Origin: Candidatus Hodarchaeota archaeon
GTDB taxonomy: Archaea; Asgardarchaeota; Heimdallarchaeia; Hodarchaeales; Hodarchaeaceae
Direction of reading: 5' to 3'
Length of the DNA stretch: 64,000 nucleotides
Assembly: GCA_016839815.1 (NCBI GenBank)
Contig: JAEOTM010000187.1
Location: 37,214-101,213, forward strand
In this document: positions 37,398 through 46,562 of the stretch, piece after piece
Numbering within the stretch: the stretch's first letter is position 1
Layout of the letters: each line of letters begins with the position of its first letter
Notes under the pieces: generated by a model
Seen by the model: only the letters and a program-made list of their open reading frames with translations
The model's database searches: none
Told to the model about the DNA's origin: nothing
Position numbers and translations under genes: made by a program

Positions 37398-37853
37398 CTA
37401 TGGCAGTTTATCATAGATTTTTTCTTCTTTAATCAGAACTTCAATATTCTCAATACCATCGAATTTGCCTAATTCAGAAACGAAGTAGTCAAGATCGTGC
37501 TTTGATTTACTGAGAACTTCTAATATGAAATTACTTTCTCCATTAGCTCGATATAATGCTAATAAATCACAATTTACGCCTTGACAGATATAAGGGAGAT
37601 TGTCCATTTGTGCGTAGGTTTCATAAGAAGGTTCCATTTGGAAGCGAATAATTGCCTGTTTTTCGTAACCAAGGTTCACTGGATCAGTCACTACGCGAAA
37701 GCCTTGTATAACTCCTTTCTCTCGTAGACGACGAACACGATTTCGAACCGTTCCTTCAGTTCGCTTGATAGATTTCGCAATTGTTGTAAATTTGGTTCTT
37801 CCATCCCGATTTAATATTTCTAAGATTTCCCGATCAATATCATCATAAATCAT
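37398..37853 (-). CDS. Lrp/AsnC-family transcriptional regulator
   Basis: DDIDREILEILNRDGRTKFTTIAKSIKRTEGTVRNRVRRLREKGVIQGFRVVTDPVNLGYE. Confidence 0.95.
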   Translation of the reverse strand: MIYDDIDREILEILNRDGRTKFTTIAKSIKRTEGTVRNRVRRLREKGVIQGFRVVTDPVNLGYEKQAIIRFQMEPSYETYAQMDNLPYICQGVNCDLLALYRANGESNFILEVLSKSKHDLDYFVSELGKFDGIENIEVLIKEEKIYDKLP

Positions 37854-38085
37854 GGTATTTTTCTCCTTAACAATTGTTTATTGCTTACTTAACAATAGTA
37901 AATTTTTCTTTTAAAAAGATTTGGGAAAAACGTAGAAATTCGAGAATAGCAATCTTACGAAGATCGAAATCACTTCGAATATCGGAATTCCTTACTCCAG
38001 AAATTAAACATAATTTACTCAAAGGTATAAATGAGACCTTATACAATGGAAAAAAGCTACCAAAGTAAAATTAGTTGGTGAAACG

Positions 38086-38514
38086 ATGTTCGATACACCG
38101 ATAGAGCATAAAGTTTTAGTAAGAGCGGATCGACAGAAAGTTTTTGATGCAATGACAACTGCAAAAGGACTGGATTCATGGTTCACTAAAGGATCGACCG
38201 TTGATTTGCGCCCTGGAGGTAAAATCCTTTTCAATTGGGTGGAATGGGGTGTTGATAAGGAAACTTTCAAAGCTGAATGTCCTATTCTCGAAGTGATTGT
38301 TCCAGCGCGACTCGTTTTCAAGTGGTGGAGTGATCATTATACCACGGTAGAAATGGACTTTTCAATCGTGGAAGAAGGAACAGTTATCTCTCTTATTGAG
38401 AAAGGGTATGCAGACACCGAAGAGGGACATCATCGATGTTTAGAATGTGCTGTAGGATGGGGAGAAGCGTTAACCTTGTTAAAATTTTATGTAGAACATG
38501 GACTACGGTATTGA
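38086..38514 (+). CDS. SRPBCC/AHSA1-like domain protein
   Basis: IEHKVLVRADRQKVFDAMTTAKGLDSWFTKGSTVDLRPGGKILFNW ... VVPARLVFKWWSDH ... GWGEALTLLKFYVEHG. Confidence 0.92.
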   Translation: MFDTPIEHKVLVRADRQKVFDAMTTAKGLDSWFTKGSTVDLRPGGKILFNWVEWGVDKETFKAECPILEVIVPARLVFKWWSDHYTTVEMDFSIVEEGTVISLIEKGYADTEEGHHRCLECAVGWGEALTLLKFYVEHGLRY

Positions 38515-38530
38515 AAGAAGTCTAAGATTA

Positions 38531-40279
38531 TCATGGGAACGTATCTTTCGTAGCACTTGATACTGCGAAATTTTGTCCAAAGATCCGCTCGGTTGAGTCT
38601 TCGAAAGATGAGTGACGTCGGGCTTTCAGATACTGATTTGTTCTCATCGCCACTGATTTTCTTTGGAGGGGTTCCAAGTCTTCGCCACGGGCTTTCCAAT
38701 CATCGATATGAGCATCTGGAGGAGCTTGGGCCACAAGTCCCACAGTCATATTTTGATTTCCATCCATTTTGACGATATATTTCTCTTTAGCATCTGTAGT
38801 AAAGAAAATTTCTTCAATTAAAAATTCCTGAACATTAAATGCCGTTTGGAAGAGATTAGATAATAAAGGATTAAGATTTGTTAGGAAAGTCATCAGAGTC
38901 GAGGATAGTGAAAGGGTAGGTTTTGAAAGGAAAGTGGTTACATTTGATTTTAGATCTGTTTCAAAGATTCCATCGATGCTATAATTTCCCTCTCGAAGTG
39001 TGTCAAAGGTATCTACAATTTGAATGTTACTAACAGCTTCGATTACTAAAGATTGGGGTAAGAAAGAAGCCTCTGTTGTAAATGAACCCTTTTTCGTTTT
39101 TCCTTCCTTAGGTTTTGCTTGAACAGGAGGTCTGGATGCTGTAGGTTCGATTTCTTCTTGCGTTTGGGGATCAGATTTACGAATTCTCCCAAATAATCGA
39201 CCTAGAAATCCCTTCTTTTTAACGGGTGTATCAGAAACCGTTTGTTTTTTCGGTGCAATAGGTCGGGGTTTAGATTTTTGTTCTCCAGTTAAGGTTTTTT
39301 TCCAACTACCTGCTTTGAGCTCCTCTAAACCACGTAAGTGAAGAATTTGTGAAACACCTGTTGAGTTTATATCTTCTGCGGGAGTTTTCATTATTATCAT
39401 GGGTTTAGCAGATGAAATTGGATCTCTAACAAGCATAAGGTGTTCTAGGGTATTAAGAATCCGTCCACGAAGCATAACAACTTGACTATTAAGGATATAT
39501 TTGCTTAAAAACGAAGTAACCCTTTGAAATGGAGTTTGGAGACTATTTACTTTCATAGATTCATCTTGATTCCACGAGGAAATTAATGATGATTGTTCAG
39601 TAGTAAAGAGGATAAAAGCTTGAGTCTCATTCATGTTGGCTATGGTGACGCTTGGATTTTGTGAAACGAGATGGAGGGTTTCATGCTCCTTAAGTATCTT
39701 CCAAATAGGGGTATTTAGTTCAGAGAACTGAGTATGATCACTCTTGATGTTAAGGGCTTGTATCTCTTCATTCACGTATGTTCGTTTGAGCGCAGCGGCA
39801 AGTAATGCTAATTCCCATCCACAAGGACCTTTGGTGAGATAATTTCCAACTCTCTTAAGATAAGGTGAAACAAAATAGTCCTTCAAGCGGATTAATGACA
39901 CATCACGAGGCATTCCTCTTCCACCCATGAACAAATCTTGGGATCTCATCTTTATGGCCGTTTTATATGCAACATAAAACACATGCATGAGTTTATCAGG
40001 TGATAAGTTACGATTACGGCCTGCAATGAAAGCTTTGAACACAGATTGATAACGATCTTCATCGGAAGCTTCTGAAGGTACTTCTGACGCAGTGACAATG
40101 AAATCTGCGACAAATAGTGCACGTGGTGCTTCATCCGCAGTTAAACCTGCATCAGTTGCTAAAGTGAGCAATTCTGGGGCAGCACTTGCGTATCTGCTCA
40201 GTCGGACTGGAATATCATATTCCCGTCCTAATTCAACTATTAATGAATCAATGTACGGGAGATTTGGTATACTTGACAC
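38531..40279 (-). CDS. Orphan protein of unknown function with basic linker
   Basis: 582-aa ORF; folded-looking N- and C-terminal regions separated by a Lys/Pro/Arg-rich stretch (KSKPRPIAPKKQTVSDTPVKKKGFLGRLFGRIRKSDPQTQEE). No family recognised. Confidence 0.65.
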   Translation of the reverse strand: MSSIPNLPYIDSLIVELGREYDIPVRLSRYASAAPELLTLATDAGLTADEAPRALFVADFIVTASEVPSEASDEDRYQSVFKAFIAGRNRNLSPDKLMHVFYVAYKTAIKMRSQDLFMGGRGMPRDVSLIRLKDYFVSPYLKRVGNYLTKGPCGWELALLAAALKRTYVNEEIQALNIKSDHTQFSELNTPIWKILKEHETLHLVSQNPSVTIANMNETQAFILFTTEQSSLISSWNQDESMKVNSLQTPFQRVTSFLSKYILNSQVVMLRGRILNTLEHLMLVRDPISSAKPMIIMKTPAEDINSTGVSQILHLRGLEELKAGSWKKTLTGEQKSKPRPIAPKKQTVSDTPVKKKGFLGRLFGRIRKSDPQTQEEIEPTASRPPVQAKPKEGKTKKGSFTTEASFLPQSLVIEAVSNIQIVDTFDTLREGNYSIDGIFETDLKSNVTTFLSKPTLSLSSTLMTFLTNLNPLLSNLFQTAFNVQEFLIEEIFFTTDAKEKYIVKMDGNQNMTVGLVAQAPPDAHIDDWKARGEDLEPLQRKSVAMRTNQYLKARRHSSFEDSTERIFGQNFAVSSATKDTFP

Positions 40280-40389
40280 GGAATCACCAAGTTACAGTAC
40301 TCGAGAGAACAAGGATGTTCTAAACTAAAACCTTTTGCTAAAAGAAAATCTCTATTCCCATAAAAACATTCAATCTACTATCTTTATCC

Positions 40390-40842
40390 TTACTTCCAAG
40401 TAGTTGTCTGTTGACGGGCCATATATAAAAGCCCAAGTGTTAATGCTCCACCAATAACTCCACCCCAAAATCCAATATCAGGCCACCAAGCATTGTCTTC
40501 AATGATGTTCACGAGTGCAAATCCAGAGAAGGCGACGAGTTGTGATCCGACCGCACCTAATGCAGCAAAGACACCCAGATTGGCGAAATTATCACTCAAA
40601 TTATCGGTCACTCCGAGATAAGAAATATAAGCGCAAAATGCGAGCAATCCAATAGCCACAAGAAGAAATGGCGACATTAATATATGATTAAAGGGATTAA
40701 TCCACCCCTCCTCTTCGATACCCAAATAGTAATTTTGCCAATACCATCCTGAAAAATCCCCAATTAATAAGATAGCTGCTCCAATTATACTAGTTATTAA
40801 GGAGCCTACATATAGACTGTTTGTATTTATTGTCGTAGACAT
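40390..40842 (-). CDS. Small multi-pass membrane protein, unknown function
   Basis: 150 aa with about four hydrophobic segments. Confidence 0.6.
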   Translation of the reverse strand: MSTTINTNSLYVGSLITSIIGAAILLIGDFSGWYWQNYYLGIEEEGWINPFNHILMSPFLLVAIGLLAFCAYISYLGVTDNLSDNFANLGVFAALGAVGSQLVAFSGFALVNIIEDNAWWPDIGFWGGVIGGALTLGLLYMARQQTTTWK

Positions 40843-40933
40843 AAGTTTTCACCTGTAAATGTTTCTTAGCATGAAATTGGTTCTTGATTTATCAAGTTTT
40901 TACTTCTAAAAGCTCAAAATCAGATCCTAAAAT

Positions 40934-42094
40934 CTAATCACCTTCAGACGAAATCTCAAGTTTTGGACTTGGAGAGGTTGTTCTGAATCCATAGACAATA
41001 AGAATTAAACCTGTAATAATGAAAGAGATATTTATAGGTAAGATAGGCAACGTATTCCATACTGATTTACCTCTCATGAGCTCAACGTGGAGCGGGGAAT
41101 AGAGGAGATAAAAGAATGCGGACGAAGCTATTAATGTCACTCCATAAGAACTCCAAAAGGGAAGTAGGAACCTCTGCTTAGCTAGAAACGATGAGAAGAA
41201 ATACAAACAAACTATCAGAATTAATAACGAGAATATTCTCAATTCAACAGGGATATATTCATTATAACGTGCTTCTTCATAACCAATGAAAATGTAAAAT
41301 GGTGCTAACGTTAATAATAAAGACAAAACAACAATAAATTGACGAAATTGATTCTTTGAAGAGGTTACTGAAAAATTCTTAAGTGTTAATCGAAGTAAGT
41401 TAATACAATAATAAAAATATATTACCGTTGGAATAGGGATAAAGAATTTAACACGAAGAAGTGTGATAACTGTTAAATAAGAGATAAAGAAGAGTATAGG
41501 AGCTATAGATTGCAAACGTTCAAAAGAATCATCTTTACATTCCTCAGTATAAGATTCTGAAAGTGCAAAAAAGAAGAGAATACCAGAAATGAAAAATGAT
41601 GGAATAAAAATATATATAAAATAACCTAATCCATCGAAATAGGGAAATCCCATTCCAGATAAGAGTTCGAAGAAAAGATTTGAGCGTGCGCGAACTGTTA
41701 TACTAATAATTTGGACAGATTGTTGGGAATGAAATTGAAGGGTAATATCTCCACCAAGATTCCAGTCTGAGTTGCTTGTTATGAATTGACCAGGGTGGAG
41801 AGAATATGATTCTTCTATTCTATAGTCATGACCACTACCATAAAGAGTAAAATTAATATTTTCAGAATTTGAATCAAGAGCGAGAATTATAACTTCATCT
41901 ACTACTGGATAGTCAAAAATATAATAATTTATCTCTTCTCTAATTTCTAATATCTCTTCAAAGCTATAAGATTTTCCTTCAAGAGAAAAACTGACAAAAA
42001 CACTAATAATTATGATGAATAAAATGGTAGACCCAATGATTACTTTATTACGATGTTTTTCTGAAAGAAAACGAAATTCTGTCAAAATTATCAC
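40934..42094 (-). CDS. Multi-pass membrane protein with extracytoplasmic loop, unknown function
   Basis: N-terminal TM, ~120-aa loop (beta-rich), then ~7 hydrophobic segments. Confidence 0.6.
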   Translation of the reverse strand: MIILTEFRFLSEKHRNKVIIGSTILFIIIISVFVSFSLEGKSYSFEEILEIREEINYYIFDYPVVDEVIILALDSNSENINFTLYGSGHDYRIEESYSLHPGQFITSNSDWNLGGDITLQFHSQQSVQIISITVRARSNLFFELLSGMGFPYFDGLGYFIYIFIPSFFISGILFFFALSESYTEECKDDSFERLQSIAPILFFISYLTVITLLRVKFFIPIPTVIYFYYCINLLRLTLKNFSVTSSKNQFRQFIVVLSLLLTLAPFYIFIGYEEARYNEYIPVELRIFSLLILIVCLYFFSSFLAKQRFLLPFWSSYGVTLIASSAFFYLLYSPLHVELMRGKSVWNTLPILPINISFIITGLILIVYGFRTTSPSPKLEISSEGD

Positions 42095-42217
42095 GTTGAT
42101 TAGTGATTCTTAGGGTGAAAAGAACGGATCACGATTTCTATGATTGGATCTTATATAGATATTTTTATAATTCGGAAATTCACAAGTAGTCATGAATCGA
42201 AGAAAAAGGTGAAAGCT

Positions 42218-42691
42218 ATGAGTAGACGTGTTTATGTCAAAGGTAAAAAGACTTATGCGAAAGGTCAAGCCCCAGATTTGAGTAAATCGAACCGTTATCA
42301 AAATATTATAGCATTGATGAGTATTCGGGTTGAGGATGTTCATGAACGTAATCCTATGGATCGTACTGGAGAATTTTATTTTGAAGTAGGTGGGAAAGGG
42401 TTACTTAAACATGATTATCGTGTTCCGTTCCATGGTGAAATTAAAATTAAGGAAAACCTAACCTACACAGCCAAACAAGATTTTACATTGTGGATTTCGT
42501 TCGATGAGGCGGATAAAGAAAAAACTCGGAGTATTCCTATTAAATTTCGTGAAAGGGATCCTACGAAAGATGATACAATCATAAAAACCGAGATCCCTAT
42601 TACTTTTGGATCAGGATCAAAGTATGAGGTAATAAAAGGACCTGGAATTTCTATTAAGTTAAAAATTTCAAGTCACAAAACTCGTTATTAA
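42218..42691 (+). CDS. Predicted beta-sandwich cytosolic protein, unknown function
   Basis: Internal ATG MSRRVYVKGKKTYAKG at 42218 (track ORF begins 42140); alternating hydrophobic pattern EFYFEVGGKGLLKHDYRVPFHGEIKIKENLTYTAKQDFTLWISFDEADKEKTRSIPIKF. Confidence 0.55.
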   Translation: MSRRVYVKGKKTYAKGQAPDLSKSNRYQNIIALMSIRVEDVHERNPMDRTGEFYFEVGGKGLLKHDYRVPFHGEIKIKENLTYTAKQDFTLWISFDEADKEKTRSIPIKFRERDPTKDDTIIKTEIPITFGSGSKYEVIKGPGISIKLKISSHKTRY

Positions 42692-42706
42692 TTTGGTGTT
42701 CTTTTC

Positions 42707-43279
42707 ATGAACAAGAAGAATTCTAAACCAAAAAAAAGCTTTGTTGACCGTATCAAAGATTCAAGTAAGGATTTCGTTGAGGGTGTGAAAGCTGAATTTG
42801 ATGAAGTCGGACAATCTCAATCATCCAAAGAGAAATCCCCTTCCTATGTAGGGAGAAAACGCGAAGAATTTCAACAATCAGTAAGTAGACGTGTAAGTGA
42901 TACCAGTTCTCCAGAGGAGGTGTATTACTCTACTACAGCATGGTTTTGGGCGATGTTCTTCATAATCATAATATGTATCGCCCTATTCTTTTCTGGGATT
43001 ATGAATCCTCGTTTTTTCCTTGTGGGATTACTCGCTTTACTAGCGATGCCATTCTTGGTGGTATGGTGTTTAATTCATATGATTCCCACAATTCGAATTT
43101 TTGGATTTACGGTCTTTGATAGAAACCAGCTCTCTTTTAGGAGGCAATTATCGGTGGGTAAAGAAATTGCCCGCTTTTTTACCCGAGAATTTCTTGAAGA
43201 ATCACCTCTTTTTGCATTCTTTTTGTTCATGTTTATGTTGATATTTATCTTGTCGATACTCTTTGCTTTTATTCCTTAA
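42707..43279 (+). CDS. Membrane protein with basic cytosolic N-terminus and three hydrophobic segments
   Basis: Charged N-terminus then WFWAMFFIIIICIALFFSGIM, FFLVGLLALLAMPFLVVWCLIHMI, and FAFFLFMFMLIFILSILFAFI. Confidence 0.6.
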   Translation: MNKKNSKPKKSFVDRIKDSSKDFVEGVKAEFDEVGQSQSSKEKSPSYVGRKREEFQQSVSRRVSDTSSPEEVYYSTTAWFWAMFFIIIICIALFFSGIMNPRFFLVGLLALLAMPFLVVWCLIHMIPTIRIFGFTVFDRNQLSFRRQLSVGKEIARFFTREFLEESPLFAFFLFMFMLIFILSILFAFIP

Positions 43280-43288
43280 AAGATCGCA

Positions 43289-43317
43289 GAGGGGTATAAA
43301 TTACCCCTCCATTTTTT
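43289..43317. terminator. Hairpin plus T-tract between convergent genes
   Basis: GAGGGGTA-taaat-TACCCCTC (perfect 8-bp stem, 43289-43309) followed by CATTTTTT, between genes ending at 43279 (+) and 43316 (-). Confidence 0.6.
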
Positions 43318-44962
43318 AAGTGTCTGAATTTGATAGACGATCAATAAAAATTTGTGGTTTATCCTCATATCTGAGTAAGACATCATCACATGCTAATATC
43401 TGGAGGTCTTCTTCACTTCCATCGGAATAGATAGTTCTTTGTAGAAGATTGCCAAAACCATCCTGTACATGAATGATAATCTGTTCAATATCCTCCTTAA
43501 TTATTTGAGGAAAATCCGTATTTATCATACTTGAATCCCATATAACTCGGCCATATGTTGTATTTTTCCAAAATATTGGATTTTTCATATTGGGAAAGTC
43601 AAAAATTCTTCCATCATTCAAATAAACGGAAGCATTGACACTTAATACATTTGAAAGTGAATCCTCAACGTTAAATCGTAGAAAAGTGTGATGAAGCAGT
43701 TGAGGATCTTGATCCCAATCCTGCTCTATATATCGTGTAGTAAGTGTTAGGTTAGATATAGAAGGAGGTGTTTGGTCGGTTATATTCAAATCACGCCAGA
43801 TAGTCACTTTCTGAGGAACACTTTCTGGAGTTATTTCCAGTAACAATTCCTTAGAATCCTTGTAATCCCTAATTGAGAACTGAGAAGAGAATTTATTATT
43901 GATTTGAGGATAAGGATTCTCCCACGATTTTGGAAGTAAAATTCCCATAGTTAATGGAACGTTGAAGATATCCGTATTAAGTTTAGGAGTTGAAAACTCA
44001 AATTCAAGTTTTTCGTCAAAATAGTTTATCGTAGAAAACTCGGTAAACTGTTTTTCAATCTCATAGGCAACGAGTTCACCCCAGGAAGTATACCAGACAT
44101 CTGGCCAGCCCGAGATACTTGAAATTGTCTCTTCATAGCTAGTAAAGTCGGTTACACCATATGTTTTCCCAGGAGCGTTCGTATGACCATATCCTTTGAA
44201 AACTTGATATCCTTCAGAGTGATATATCTTCTGAAGAATTGGTTCAATTTTATTGAGATTAGTATCTTCAATTCCACTTGAACTAATGGTAGCTCCCTCT
44301 AATGGCCATGAGGAAGGGGGCCATGAGGTCCCTCCTGCATTAATCGTTCGACCCAAAGTGAAGTATTTCTTTACAAAATTTGATCCCCCAAGATCTCCAA
44401 ATGGGTACGCAAAAACAATTGGAGTAAATCCGAAAAGCTCTTCTATGCCTGTACGACCCCATTTCACATAATATTCCCTTTCTACTGTGCTACATTGCGA
44501 AAGGTGAACATGTTTTCCACAATGAGATTGAACATCGTATCCTTGAAATAATTCATCCATTAAGAATGCATACCGCCAGTAAGACCGATTGGGGTAACTT
44601 CGATAAGAAGGAGCAAAAATAGTATGGGAAATACCGTACTTTTGGTCAATTGGAGCTAATTTTACATCATATAGACGAGCATCATCCCAGGAGAGGGTAA
44701 AAGTAGTATTGCAATCTTGAGAAAAATATGTGATACGGGGTTTATTAGGAAATTGACTGAAATTAGGATTGCTAATTGGAGGAGGTTCTTCAACTGGTGT
44801 CAGAAATGGAAATATTAACAATGAAATATTAGCAAAAATGATCAGAATACCAATCAGTCCTTTCTTTTCGAAGAAAGTAGTAAGAGTTGATCTTAATAAA
44901 AGAGCAAAACTCCATAAAAAGTGTAAGAATTGATTAAATAGTAGTAAATTCATCTTAAACAC
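43316..44962 (-). CDS. Extracytoplasmic polysaccharide deacetylase-like (NodB/CE4) protein with beta-rich C-terminus
   Basis: N-terminal TM; TFTLSWDDARLYDV (DD motif), DVQSHCGKHVHLS (HxxxH-like), PIVFAYPFGDLG; later beta-rich region. Confidence 0.75.
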   Translation of the reverse strand: MFKMNLLLFNQFLHFLWSFALLLRSTLTTFFEKKGLIGILIIFANISLLIFPFLTPVEEPPPISNPNFSQFPNKPRITYFSQDCNTTFTLSWDDARLYDVKLAPIDQKYGISHTIFAPSYRSYPNRSYWRYAFLMDELFQGYDVQSHCGKHVHLSQCSTVEREYYVKWGRTGIEELFGFTPIVFAYPFGDLGGSNFVKKYFTLGRTINAGGTSWPPSSWPLEGATISSSGIEDTNLNKIEPILQKIYHSEGYQVFKGYGHTNAPGKTYGVTDFTSYEETISSISGWPDVWYTSWGELVAYEIEKQFTEFSTINYFDEKLEFEFSTPKLNTDIFNVPLTMGILLPKSWENPYPQINNKFSSQFSIRDYKDSKELLLEITPESVPQKVTIWRDLNITDQTPPSISNLTLTTRYIEQDWDQDPQLLHHTFLRFNVEDSLSNVLSVNASVYLNDGRIFDFPNMKNPIFWKNTTYGRVIWDSSMINTDFPQIIKEDIEQIIIHVQDGFGNLLQRTIYSDGSEEDLQILACDDVLLRYEDKPQIFIDRLSNSDT

Positions 44963-45030
44963 ATCAAATAAGGATTTTAAAGACTTATAACTCTAAAATA
45001 CTTATAGAATTGACGTTTTTAAGACGATAC

Positions 45031-45089
45031 AAACGAACAGATTGTTTTCTTTTACAAACGGATTGTTTTTATTTCGGAACAGATCGTTC
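45031..45089. promoter_or_regulatory. Cluster of candidate operator sites
   Basis: AAACGAACAGATTGTTTTC (45031-45049), AAACGGATTGTTT (from ~45056) and GAACAGATCGTTC (45077-45089), upstream of the deacetylase gene; related to GAACAGTCTGTTC at 46434. Confidence 0.5.
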
Positions 45090-45196
45090 TAAGAATTAGA
45101 TGACCTGTTTGACTTTTAGAACATTAGATGGAATGAGTCCAAGTGATGGAATTAATCGAGTTAGTGATTAGAACACCTTACAAGAATGGTGATATT

Positions 45197-45646
45197 CTAT
45201 AGAGGTTTCATCTGGTAAGTTTTAATGGCCTCAAAACAAAAGATTACTGAAACAGCAGAACTAAATACAAGAAAAAGTACATCTATCAGACGAAGAGGTG
45301 AGTCTTGAGTGAAAATTAAAAGAAAAGTCAAAAAACAGAAAGTTAAGGAGAAAGATAGATAAAAAGTCATACGAGGGATTAAAAGTCGACCAAATCTGAT
45401 ATAAAGTCCCAATACGCCTGTTTTTACTTCTTCCTTGATGAAATATTTGTCAGTTTTGATATCTTGAACTACCAGCCCTGCATTGACCAGCTTATTCATA
45501 TGATAAGAAACTGTGGAGGAAGAAGGGATGTTTAAGTTTTTCTGAATTTCTCTGATTCCAGATTGACCATGTGACAACAGATACCAGTAAATCTGCATCG
45601 TTTTTCCTTTTAATAAGTCATCCACTGTAGGGTCTACTGCTTTCAT
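45197..45646 (-). CDS. ArsR-like winged-helix regulator with C-terminal membrane segments
   Basis: GKTMQIYWYLLSHGQSGIREIQKNLNIPSSSTVSYHMNKLVNAGLVVQDIKTDKYFIKEEVKTG followed by two hydrophobic helices. Confidence 0.85.
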   Translation of the reverse strand: MKAVDPTVDDLLKGKTMQIYWYLLSHGQSGIREIQKNLNIPSSSTVSYHMNKLVNAGLVVQDIKTDKYFIKEEVKTGVLGLYIRFGRLLIPRMTFYLSFSLTFCFLTFLLIFTQDSPLRLIDVLFLVFSSAVSVIFCFEAIKTYQMKPL

Positions 45647-45667
45647 TTGTTTTCACCGTACAGTTTG

Positions 45668-46363
45668 TTAAACAGGAAACACGGAAAAAATCAATTCTGC
45701 CAAAGCATTCATACCAGCATAAATATTCGAAGAATCGGTAATCTCTAGAAATTGCATGTTATGGGTGTTATAATAAACCTGTACGATCCTTACTCCCCTG
45801 AATGAAATTTCAGTCTGCTCCCAAACACCTTGAAGAAATCCAAAAACCATCTTTTCTTTTGAGAAAGCAATGCTAAACGCAGTTCCATCCTCATACGCAA
45901 TATCCATCAAAAATGTAGGTGGATCTATGTCACCAAGATCATTAATTGTTTGACTGACATTATCTAAAGGAATTATTGTGGAACGAAATTGTACCATAAC
46001 CTCTTGAAGTTGTGAGCGATTTATTGGAGATATTGTCGCCGTTGGTTCATGTAATAATGCCATGGTAAAGGTTCCATTGATATCACCAACTTGTATACCA
46101 TCAATGAATTTAGAATAGTGTGTAGATATATTCACATTCAACCAAGTATTATTAAAAATCCAAACATAGCTGATATTGGCTTCTTTACTCTCCATTTCTT
46201 TGGCAATCGTGGAACCAGTAGTTTCTTCAACAGGTGGTACAAACGGTATTATATTAAACGAATTATATAAGCTTGATACTGCTAGAAAGAGAAGAATGCC
46301 TGTAATTCCTCCTGCGAAAATTGCGATTAGTCCTTGTTTTTTGAATGATCCATTTAGAGCCAT
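45668..46363 (-). CDS. Membrane-anchored extracytoplasmic protein, unknown function
   Basis: Track ORF 45668-46456; better start is MALNGSFKKQGLIAIFAGGITGILLFLAVSSLY (46363), giving an N-terminal TM anchor. Confidence 0.65.
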   Translation of the reverse strand: MALNGSFKKQGLIAIFAGGITGILLFLAVSSLYNSFNIIPFVPPVEETTGSTIAKEMESKEANISYVWIFNNTWLNVNISTHYSKFIDGIQVGDINGTFTMALLHEPTATISPINRSQLQEVMVQFRSTIIPLDNVSQTINDLGDIDPPTFLMDIAYEDGTAFSIAFSKEKMVFGFLQGVWEQTEISFRGVRIVQVYYNTHNMQFLEITDSSNIYAGMNALAELIFSVFPV

Positions 46364-46433
46364 TTTAGCACCCTTTTGGAAAGTAAGAATCAAGAAAAGA
46401 AAGGTTTTACCTCTCTTAAATACATATACCTTG

Positions 46434-46446
46434 GAACAGTCTGTTC
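46434..46446. promoter_or_regulatory. Candidate operator palindrome GAACAG-T-CTGTTC
   Basis: Perfect 6-bp arms around a single central base, ~70 bp upstream of the preferred start at 46363. Confidence 0.5.
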
Positions 46447-46562
46447 GTAAAAGCAAACGAGTTTAGTAAGGTATAACAAAGCCTACTTATACCTACACTG
46501 AATCCTAGTAAGAACATTTCTTTGTAATAACTAATTAACTAATATAAAACAAATCTAAAGTA

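Noticed and set aside
37368-37440. AAGAAAGAAGAA/TTCTTCTTT inverted repeat as terminator
   Set aside because: Low-complexity A/T-rich arms with a long loop that overlaps the Lrp gene; not convincing.
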